Below, piece by piece: positions 55,586 to 64,000 of a stretch of DNA of 64,000 nucleotides; the stretch's first letter is position 1; every line of letters begins with the position of its first letter. This DNA comes from Bathymodiolus brooksi (lineage: Eukaryota; Mollusca; Bivalvia; Mytilida; Modiolidae): assembly GCA_963680875.1 (NCBI GenBank), contig OY804579.1, positions 28,009,804 through 28,073,803 on the forward strand, in the 5' to 3' direction. The translations under genes and the position numbers were made by a program. The notes below the pieces were generated by a model. That model had not been told where the DNA came from. It made no database searches and saw only the letters and a program-made list of their open reading frames with translations.

Positions 55586-56759
55586 AAAGGGCTACGCCGA
55601 GCGCGGCATATACGACCGCAGCATGTCGACCAGTGAACGTTGAAACAAATGTAAATAGCAACTTTGCGTGGACACTGCTTGACACAAGCTTAAGCTGGAC
55701 ACGAATAATCTATTGACACTCTACTGAAAACACTCATTGAGAGCAATCCAAAGAACAAAATCCCATCAAAATTAGATGATTTTTTTTTCTTATATCCAGG
55801 AAAATGACGTTTTTTGGCCCCTTTGACCCCTTTTATCTCAAAACAGTAAAAGACAGAAAAAATCTGTTGACACACTACTGAAAGCTCTCGTTGAGAGAAA
55901 TCCAAAGAAAAAACCCATCAAAATCGGATAAAAAAAATTTCATATATCAAGGAAAATGACGTTTTTGGCCATTTGACCCCTTTTATCTCGAAAACGGTAA
56001 AAGATAGAAAAAATCTGTTGACACATCCCTGAAACTACTCATCAGGAGGGACCCCCCCAAAAAAAACCATCGAAATCGGATGAAAAATAAAAATTTCACA
56101 TTCCAAGGAAAATGACATTTTTGGACCCTTTGACCCCTTTTATCTCGAAAATGGTAAAAGATAGAAAAAATATGTTGGCACACTTCTGAAAGCTCTCATC
56201 GAGAGGAACCTATGGGGAAAAAAACATCGAAATCGGAATAAAAATAAAAATTTCATATATCTAGGATAATTATGTTTTTGGCCCCTTTTGATCTCAAAAT
56301 GGTAAAAGAGGGAAAAATGCCTGGAGACACCTTTATTGGAATTTGTGAGAGGAATCATTTAAAATAAACCCCATCAAAATCCGATGAAAAATAAAAAGGT
56401 TTTCAAATTTGGGCATGTCCATTTTTAACCCCTTTTATCTCAAAAACGGTAAGAGATAGAACAAAACGAATATAATATTGCAAATTTGCTTTTTCACAAG
56501 GAATCTAACCAAAGAAACCCCATTTAAATCAGATGAAAAATAAAGAAATTATAGCAAAATTTAAGAAAATGCCCTTTTGGCCCCTCCCCAAGAAAACGGT
56601 ATGAGCTAGAACCCTCAAAATCAATCCCACATTGAATTGTGCATGTATGTGTTAAAATGTTTAAATGGAACGGTTCGCTACAACAAAAGTTAAGTTGCGG
56701 AAACCTTCATGCGCCGACAGCATAACATAATACGACCGCAATTTTTTTGCGGTCATATA
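55586..56759 (+). mobile_element. Family C element, copy 1
   Basis: Begins GGGCTACGCCGAGCGCGGCA, TATACGACCGCAGCATGTCG and ends CGACAGCATAACATAATACG followed by the hairpin ACCGCAA/TTGCGGT and CATATAA. The body has six to seven units of about 150 bp (TTGACCCCTTTTATCTCGAA, ACGGTAAAAGATAGAAAAAA, CATCAAAATCGGATGA). The terminal hairpin repeats the GACCGCA of the 5' end, giving short complementary ends. Confidence 0.75.
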
Positions 56760-56899
56760 AAAATTCTGGCTGACTAAGGGAGATAACTGTACCTTCTATT
56801 TTTTTTACTTTTACCAGTAAATAAAAAACACTCATTCAAGTACCACTCCTGATTGACAGTTTACTAATCTTGTTAGTACAACTTTGAACCAATAATAAC
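56760..56899. other. Spacer between families C and D
   Basis: No feature recognised. Confidence 0.4.
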
Positions 56900-57441
56900 A
56901 AGAATTGTGTGCATCACAAAATACGCCTGTCTATATAAATTATCAAACGGTATAAAGGTAATGACCCCAAAATAAATAGGGTTCTTCCCCTTCCACAGGG
57001 GAATCATGTGGCCAAATTTGGTAAAGATCCAATATACGGAACTAAAGTTATCGTGCGGAAACGATCCCGTTGTCAAAAATTCTATTTATAGTAATGGTGA
57101 CCTTGACGTTTGACATAATGGCCCCAAAATAAACAGTGTTCTTCCCCTTCCATAGGGGAATCATGTGACCAAGTTTGTTAAAGATCCAATATACAGAACT
57201 AAAATTATCGTGCGGAAACGACCCTATTGTCAAAAATTCTATTTATAGTAACCTTGACCTTTGACCTAATGACCCGAAAATAAATAGGGTTCTTCCCCTT
57301 CCATAGGGGAATCATGTGACCAAGTTTGTTAAAGATCCAATATACAGAACTAAAGTTATCGTGCGGAAACCTGTGTGGACGCCCGCCCGCCGCCTGCCAT
57401 ACCCATTCACATAATACGGCCCGTCTCGAGACGGGCATATA
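56900..57441 (+). mobile_element. Family D element with perfect 18-bp terminal palindrome
   Basis: Three tandem units of about 160 bp (TTCTTCCCCTTCCATAGGGG, AATCATGTGACCAAGTTTGT, TAAAGATCCAATATACAGAA, TTATCGTGCGGAAAC, ACCTTGACCTTTGACCTAAT) end in CATAATACG, the palindrome GCCCGTCTCGAGACGGGC (57419-57436), and ATATAAAA. The 5' border is less clear; GCGCCTGTC-like TACGCCTGTCTATATAAA lies at about 56922. Confidence 0.65.
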
Positions 57442-57846
57442 AAATCACATTTAAACCAGAAGCATATGTTCATTGTTCATATTGTCCTTGTAGGTATTTT
57501 CTGCAACATCTGTTTGGGATTGAAATCAAAGTCATTGTATTCATAAACAACCATTTCACATAAAAAAGGGAGGGTTACTGTTTTTTCCAAAATATACTCT
57601 GCCAAATTTTTATTTTCTGTGTAAAAATTTAATAAATCAGATTTTTCTTTATTAGAAAAAAAATCCTACTCAGGGGTAAAAACCATAACCCCACCATCTT
57701 CAAGATAAATGTTTTTTCTGTGTAAAAATTTCAAAAATCAGATTTCTCTTTATTAGAAAAAAAATCCTGACTCAGGGGTAAAAGCTATAACCCCACCATC
57801 TTCAAGATAAATGTTTGTTAATATCAGATTCATTAGGAATAAAAAT
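57442..57846. repeat. Spacer containing a two-copy ~115-bp tandem repeat
   Basis: TTTTCTGTGTAAAAATTT, CAGATTTTTCTTTATTAGAA, CTCAGGGGTAAAAACCATAA, CCCCACCATCTTCAAGATAA (about 57610-57705) is repeated at about 57714-57815. Confidence 0.7.
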
Positions 57847-59042
57847 AAAGAGCTACGCCGAGCGAAGCATAATACGACCACAGCATGTCGACCAGGGAAC
57901 GTTAAAACAAGTGTAAATTGCAACTTAGTGTGGACACCGTAATATGCTTGACACAAACTTAAGCTGAACGCAGAATTTAAGAAATAACCTATTCACACTC
58001 TAATGGAAGGACTTATTGAAGTTGAAAAATTAAATGTTTCCCAATTTTGCCACAGTTAGTCCCTTTAGGCCCAAATACCTTGAAAGCGGTAAAAGATAGA
58101 CAAATCTTTTGACATACAACTGAAAGATCTTGCTTTGAGGAATACAATGGAAAAAAATCCCATCACAATCGGTCAAGTAATAAAAATTCTACATACTGGC
58201 GAAAGTTACCCTTTCTGGCCCCTTTGACCCCATTTATCTCAAAAATGGTAAATAGTAGAGAAATTTTGTAAAAACTCTTTCCTTTTAGTTTTTCACAGGG
58301 ATTCCAATAAAAAAAACCCATCAAAATCAGTTGAAAAATTGTATGTTTGCCAAGGTCGGTCCCTTTAGGCCCAAATACCTTGAAAACGGTAAAAGATAGA
58401 CAAAATCTGTTGACATACTGAAAGGTCTTGCTTTGAGGAATACAATAGTAAAAATCCCATCAAAATCGGATAAGAAATAAAAATTCTGTATACTAACAAA
58501 AGTTACCCTTTTTGGCCCCTTTGACCCCATTTTTCTCGAAAACAGTAAGGGTTAGAGAGATTTCGTAAAAACTCTTTACATTTAGTTTTTCACAAGGATT
58601 CCAATGAAAAAAAACCCCATCAAAATCGGATGAGAAATTAAAAAAATTGAAAATTGGATTTTTCCCAATTTTGCCCCCCCCCATTTATCTCGAAAACGGT
58701 AGGAGTTTATAGAAATCCATTAACATATTACCGAAAGCTGCTTTCATAAGAAATTGAATGAAAAAAACCACATCAAATTCAGATGAAAAATAAATGCTCT
58801 ACTTCAAAAAAATGAAAAACACTGTTTTTGGCCCCTTTTAGCCCCTATTTCTGGCACAGTAGGGGCTAGGGCCCCCAAAATCAATACCAACCTTCCTTCT
58901 GTGCCCAAGAACATTTTGTTAAAATTTCATGGAGATCGGTCAAGGGAAACTCAAGTTAGAGAACGGACAACACATTGTCAACAGATGCCGACGCCGACAG
59001 CGCAATAACATAATACGAGTGCAAATTTTTTGCGGTCGTATA
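57847..59042 (+). mobile_element. Family C element, copy 2
   Basis: Begins GAGCTACGCCGAGCGAAGCA, TAATACGACCACAGCATGTC and ends GCGCAATAACATAATACGAG, with hairpin TGCAAA..TTTGCGG, CGTATAA. Internal units are as in copy 1 (TTGACCCCATTTATCTCGAA, ACGGTAAAAGATAGAC). The left stem of the terminal hairpin has drifted (GAGTGCAAA for GACCGCAAA), while the right stem is conserved. Confidence 0.72.
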
Positions 59043-59152
59043 AAAATTAAGATCATATAAAAAATGGCATACATGTATCACAGCATGTCAGAAAAATATC
59101 AAATCTCACCCACTTTTTTCTCATTCATTTTACGAATGATTCCTGGGTTCAC

Positions 59153-59245
59153 CTCAGTATAGTCTGCACTGTATATATAGGTTTCAGCTTAGATGGTTTT
59201 GAGCTACCAGCTCGTTGGTCATGTCCTGTCGAAAAATGACGAAAC
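59153..59245 (-). CDS. Possible upstream exon on the HECT gene strand
   Basis: On the minus strand a good acceptor (TTTTTCTTCTTTTAG) precedes 93 nt that are open in one phase and end at the donor GTGAAC. The peptide is FRHFSTGHDQRAGSSKPSKL, KPIYTVQTIL. It lies on the same strand as the HECT exons and 18 kb upstream. Its outgoing phase (2) does not fit the incoming phase (0) of exon 41230-41281, so a further exon would be needed between. Family not recognised. Confidence 0.3.
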
Positions 59246-59299
59246 CTAAAAGAAGAAAAAGCAATATACATGCAAGTTCAAATGTATCTCACTTTGTAC

Positions 59300-59730
59300 T
59301 TTATGTCCAGCATTTTTGCAATTTACATTGATCATCTATCTCCTATTGTTTTCAAGATGAGAACCAAAACCTGCGAAAGTCATTCAAAATCAACATTTCA
59401 GAGGCAATTACTCCAAAATGGGTTATAAGTATTCCTGAAATTTTCAGTGTAAAAATATCTTGTCCTGCTGATCATTTTTATCCTATGTCAGATTTTTGCT
59501 ATCTTAGTTTTTGAGATGCATGTATTAGGCAAAAACTGCAGTTTGACCCATAAACATATTAACAGCAGCCATATTTGTTGACGGATAAAAAATCAAAGCA
59601 TAAGTTTTGAAGCAGATACCCTAAGGAACTTTCACACAAAGTTTGGTTGAAATGGGCCCAGTGGTTTCAGAGGAAAATTTAATAAAAGTGATTGCAATAG
59701 CTCACATAGACCTTTGGCCTAGGTGAGCTT
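59300..59730 (-). mobile_element. Family A-type fragment, minus strand
   Basis: Read on the minus strand, the start is AAGCTCACCTAGGCCAAAGG, TCTATGTGAGCTATTGCAAT at about 59730, followed by TTTCCTCTGAAACCACTGGG, CCCATTTCAACC and AACAAATATGGCTGCTG. The 3' hairpin was not found. Confidence 0.65.
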
Positions 59731-60399
59731 ATGAAAAGGATTTACTTAAAAAAATGCAAACTTAACACTTTGAAATAACCCTTTATACTGGGAATAAACA
59801 GCATAGTGCCATAAATAACTAAGTCAACTTTTTCGACTAACATTATATTACATGTATAAAATTAACATAAACTATTAACTTTAAGCAGAAACTTATCTTT
59901 ATACATCCTTATATTGGGACTGATATAACAATAAGGCTAATATTTTGTGATGTAACACTTGTCTACAAGGACGAGCCAAACTGGAATAAAGTGTATGTAC
60001 ATAAAATAATGGCACTTCGTTCATGACTGCCAGGCACACATAAACTGTTTTCAGATCAATAAAGTTTGATTTTGATTGTGTTTTTCATTAAAAGCCATAT
60101 ATGTTTCGATAGGGCTCAAGTATGCTGATTGAGCAGTTCAGCTAATCTATGGGATTCAGTTTCTGTTTTCATTTCTCAGATACTCGAGACCTATGCCAAG
60201 ATGCATTGTCATCTTGGAAGTACCAGGTATTATTCATGTTGCCTAAGTGTTAAGCCACAATTTGCAAAACATTGTCATCAATTAAATGTTTGTATGACAT
60301 ATTTCTGCAAGTTCATATTTCCGGTAGTAATCATTGTTCATGTACCAACTCCATAGTACATTAAGCATCCCTATACAATGTACCATCTACATTACTAAA
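59731..60399. other. No gene recognised
   Basis: AT-rich sequence; an open frame at 60129-60356 has no recognisable motif. Confidence 0.4.
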
Positions 60400-60790
60400 C
60401 TAGAAACCCCCATTTCGTTAAATCAGTGGCAAAGTACATATTTTGCTAAAGGAAACCCAAAAGTTATATGGATTAAAATCTAAAATAGGAGGTGTACAAT
60501 GGCATTTTGTAATAAAGATTCTGATAAAGTTTCAGTGGTATAGCAGGAGTTGCCAATGCAAAATGGCTACCCAGTAAAACAGTAACCCCCTATGTTATTG
60601 AATGGCAGAGTCCATGTTTTGTTTTGAGAAACCCAAAAGGTCATTCAGAATCTAAAATAGGAGGTGCAGAATGGCATTATATAATAAAGATTCTGGTGAA
60701 AGTTTAATTGAATTTCATTCACTGGTGTAGTAGTTGGGGATACAAGGTTGCGACGGACGGACGGACGAAATGATTCCTATACACCCCAAC
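60400..60790. repeat. Two-copy ~180-bp repeat with GACGGACGGACG end
   Basis: ACCCCCATTTCGTTAAATCA, GTGGCAAAGTACATATTTTG, AGGAGGTGTACAATGGCATT (from about 60405) recurs from about 60585 with substitutions (ACCCCCTATGTTATTGAATG, AGGAGGTGCAGAATGGCATT). It closes with GACGGACGGACGGACG at about 60753-60768, the type of tract seen near the ends of other hairpin elements here; a hairpin terminus was not identified. Confidence 0.6.
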
Positions 60791-61541
60791 TTTTCAAAGC
60801 AGTATAATAAGGAGACTCATCTGAATTTGTGTCGTTTCTTTTTACATGGAATCTATGAATAAGCTTTTATAACTTGAACAAAACACAATGTAGTTTAGCA
60901 TCACCATGTGAGATGATTTGGTTTTGTGTATTCTTGGAGCAATTTATAAAATAATGCACTTGGATCAATCGCCTATCCCGTTATTTGACTCTTGAATTAT
61001 TGAATTATATACTTTCTATTTTACTTTTATTATTTTCACTTTCACTTTGGAAAAGAGTATACATTGTAGATAAACATACATACATGTAGATGTGATTTCA
61101 AAGTGGCTTCCCTGAGTGTCATGTACATGTATGTCAAAAGGCACAGCATCAAAAACTGGGGGCAGGGGGTTATGTTTTTTTGTACTGATCTGAAATTTTT
61201 TTTTTAAACAACACACATTTTTATTTTTTTTTCAAACTAAATTTTTTTTTTTCTTACCAAGTCAAAACAGAATTTTTCTTCTTCAATGCTTTGTATAAAG
61301 GTGTGAGCCAGTATTCATTTTTAGATGCTATGCATATAGCTCATATATACTATAAATTTCCATGTTATATCTCGCATTTGTACGTGTAAATAAACAAGTG
61401 AGGATTTTAATTAAAAAAGTTCAGATCTTTACTATATAAAACACTATTATGTACATGTTTGAAGACAAGTTTAGTTGAATATATTGAACAGTAACGTTCC
61501 ATGTTTATTTTGACTGACTATTATTTTTTATCCTTTTTTAT
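60791..61541. other. No gene recognised
   Basis: AT-rich with several poly-T runs (about 61195-61255). No coding or repeat signal recognised. Confidence 0.4.
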
Positions 61542-64000
61542 TAGCTCACCTGACCCCAAAGGTCATGTGAGCTATTGCCATCACTTGGCGTCCGTCGTAC
61601 GTCGTAAACTTTTTCAAAAATCTTCTCCTCTGAAAGTACTAGACCAATGGAAACCAAACTTGGTCTGAATCATCACTAGGGTGTCTAGTTTCAAAATTGT
61701 GTCCGGTGATGCCGTGCACCAACCAACATGGCCGCTGTTACTAAAAATAGAACATATGGTAAAATTGCAGGTTTTTGGTAATAACTCAAAAACGGTTAAT
61801 AATATCAAAAATATGACATGGGATAAAAATGATCAGCACATCAAGATCTACCTACCCTGCAATTTTGAAGTAAATCTGATTACCCATCTTGGAGTTATTG
61901 CCCTTTTTTCATCAAATTTGTAAAATTTTAATACTTTTCGTCTTATATTTCAAAAACTATAAGAGATAAAGGTTAATTTTAAATTGCAAAAATGTGCGGC
62001 ATATCAAGATCTACCCACCCTGCAATTTTGAAGTAAATCCCATTACCCATTTTGGAGTTATTTTCCTTTTTTCATCAAATTTTCAAAATTTTAATACTTT
62101 TCGTCCTTTATTTCAAAAACTATAAGAGACAGGTGGTAAGTTGAAACTGCAAACATGTTCAGCATGTCAAGATCTACCTACCCTGCAATTTTGAAGTAAA
62201 TCCCATTACCCATTTTGACCGATTATGCAAAATAGAAAAAAGGGGGGATGAAATTTAAAAAAAAATCTTCTCAGAAACCACTGGGCCAATTGCAACCAAA
62301 CTTTTGTGGAATGATCCTTGGATGGCCCCCTTCCAAAATTGTGTCCGGTGATCCCGACTTCCAACCAAGATGGCCACCAAGCTAAAAATAGAAAAAAGGG
62401 GGATGAAATTTAAAAACAAATCTTCTCCTCTGAAACTACTAAGCCAATCTCAACCAAACTTTGCGGAAATGATCCTTGGGTGGTCCCCTTTCAAAATTGT
62501 GTCCGTCAGTGTCGTCATGTATCCAAAATGGCCACCATTACTAAAAATAGAAATTTCTTCAAATGGCCAAAACTGCTCTATTTTAAGCCAGAAAGTGCCC
62601 AAATTTGAACTGTATAAGCATAATGATGAGCTTTTTAACATACATTACGAGATTTTTTATGAACTTTGAACTTTTGCCTATTTTGACCGATTATGCAAAT
62701 TAGAAAAATGGGGGGATGAAATTTAAAAAAATCTTCTCCTCTGAAACTACTGAGCCAATCTCAACCAAACTTTGCTGAAATGATTCTTGGGTGGTCCTCT
62801 TCCAAAATTTTGTCCGGCATTTCATAACATCGACCAAGATGGCTGCCACAGCCGAACTTAATTTAACATAGGACCCTATGGAAAATTCCCATAAAAATCT
62901 TCTTGTCTGAAACCATTTGCTCAATAAGAACAAAATGTTGATGAAATAGTTATTGGATGGTTCTCTTCCAAAAATGTGTCCGGTGGTTCGGCCCTTCGAT
63001 CAAGATGGCCCCCACAGCCGAACTTAGCTTAACATAGGACCCTATGGGAAATTCACATAAAAATCTTCTCCTCAGAAACCACTGGGCCAATTGCAACTAA
63101 GCTTTTGTGGATTGATCCTTGGATGGCCCCCTTCCAAAATTGTGTCCGGTGATCCCGACTTCCAATCAAGATGGCCGCCAAGCTAAAAATAGAAAAAAGG
63201 GGGGTGAAATTAAAAAAAATCTTCTCCTCTGAAACTACTGAGCCAATCTCAACCAAACTTTGCTGAAATGATCCTTGGGTGGTCCCCTTTCAAAATTGTG
63301 TCCGTCAGTCCCGTCCTGTATCCAAGATGGCCACCATTACTAAAAATAGAAATTTCTTCAAATGCCAAAAACTGCTCTATTTTAAGCCAGAAAGTGCCCA
63401 AATTTGAACTGTATAATCATAATGAGCTTTTTAGTTCACCTAGACCATCACTTGGCGTCCGTCGTCTGTCGTCTGTTGTCTGTCGTCTGTCGTCTGTAAA
63501 CTTTTCACATTTCAAGCTTCTTCTCCGAAACCACAGGGCCGATTGGAACCAAACTTAGCAGGAATGTTCCTTGAATGGTCCTCTACAAAGTTACTGTTTT
63601 TCATTCCAGTCGGATATTCAATATGGCTGCCAGGACCAATAATATGCTCTGATTGGCTGAAATTTCAAAGATCTTCTTCTCTGAAACTAATGAACTGACT
63701 GAACCCAAACTGTAAATGAATGATCATTGGAATGTCCTTTACCAAGTTACTGTTTTTTATGCCGATCGGAAATCCAAGATGGCCGCCATCGCAGGACATA
63801 GATTAACATTGGACCCTATGGGAAAATGTTCAAATGCCTTCTTCTCAGAAACTACAAATATTATTAAAGCCAAACTGTACATGAATGTTCATTGGATGGT
63901 CCTCTACAATCTTAAGGTTTTTTGTTCCAATATGAAATTCAAAATGGCGGCTACGGCAGGACTTAGTTTAACATTGGACCCTATGGGAAAAATGTTTCAA
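61542..64000 (+). mobile_element. Family A composite, continuing beyond the window
   Basis: Starts TAGCTCACCTGACCCC, AAA, GGTCATGTGAGCTA. The order of sub-terminal units followed by ~310-bp units parallels 17851-22671, including the passage into TTTGAACTGTATAA, ATAATGAGCTTTT at 63431, where a nested TAGTTCACC element starts. The 3' end is outside the window. Confidence 0.85.
63432..64000 (+). mobile_element. Nested family A element (TAGTTCACC subtype), 5' part
   Basis: Begins TAGTTCACCTAGACCATCAC, lacking the second hairpin arm (about 20 bases deleted relative to 22672), followed by five to six GTCTGTC-type 7-mers and then the same unit order as 22672 onwards, including AAAATGGCGGC at 63941. 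The insertion point in the host unit is identical to that of 22672. Confidence 0.85.

Noticed and set aside
55690..56358. Minus-strand frames with FYCFEIKGVKGAKK-type repeats
   Set aside because: Product of the ~150-bp units of family C.
61016..61216. Minus-strand frame of 66 codons
   Set aside because: Lysine/valine-rich low-complexity tail and no family resemblance.

Overview
This is a stretch of an AT-rich eukaryotic nuclear genome, most probably from a bivalve mollusc. The evidence is spliced exons with GT/AG borders and large introns, retroelement and DNA-transposon relics of animal type, and above all one dominant repeat family (called family A here) of a kind I associate with bivalve genomes. 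There are no operons, ribosome-binding sites or CRISPR arrays. All boundaries and identities were judged by eye.

Layout. 1-3600 is mostly unique AT-rich DNA with a LINE relic (1-462) and one possible terminal exon (1752-1924). 3606-6848 holds two convincing exons (5004-5163, 6078-6152) of a class-III aminotransferase-fold gene of the PHYKPL/ETNPPL type, set among minisatellites. One minisatellite is built from the exon's own 3' end plus its 5' splice site. 6887-17850 is a nest of mobile elements: a 500-bp fold-back element, family-A elements, a DIRS-like retroelement split by a family-A insertion, a second hairpin-ended family (B) carrying an inserted TIR element with a perfect 8-bp target duplication, and two weak exon candidates. 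17851-33162 is one giant family-A composite with a second element (22672-27589) and a third (29073-32575) nested inside it. 34158-34893 is an integrase-like (DDE) coding exon. 38058-38892 is a family-A copy on the minus strand. 39249-41281 (minus) holds two exons of a HECT E3 ubiquitin ligase broken by small frameshifts. 41530-46358 has more family-A copies around a 5'-truncated Penelope-like reverse transcriptase (44259-45383). 47172-55068 is another family-A complex. 55586-59042 contains three copies of two related hairpin-tailed families (C, D). 61542 to the window end is a further family-A composite.

Family A explains roughly half of the window. Its copies start with TAGCTCACCTG (or TAGTTCACCTG), usually the first arm of a near-perfect hairpin whose second arm ends GGTGAGCTATTGCC. 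A run of GTCCGTC-like 7-mers and internal tandem repeats of about 110-330 bp follow. They end CAGGTGAGC..ATACAGGCTC-loop-GAGCCTCTAG (or CTGG). In several nested cases the host sequence can be rejoined across the element, inside a run of T, with no target duplication. Terminal inverted bases placed asymmetrically, a 3' hairpin, T/T insertion and no target duplication together match non-autonomous Helentron/Helitron2-type rolling-circle elements. That assignment is inference, since no Rep/helicase is present in the window.

The host-like genes are few. The aminotransferase exons look intact. The integrase exon and the HECT exons lie about 4.4 kb apart, converge, and may be relics of domesticated or mobile genes rather than conserved cellular genes.
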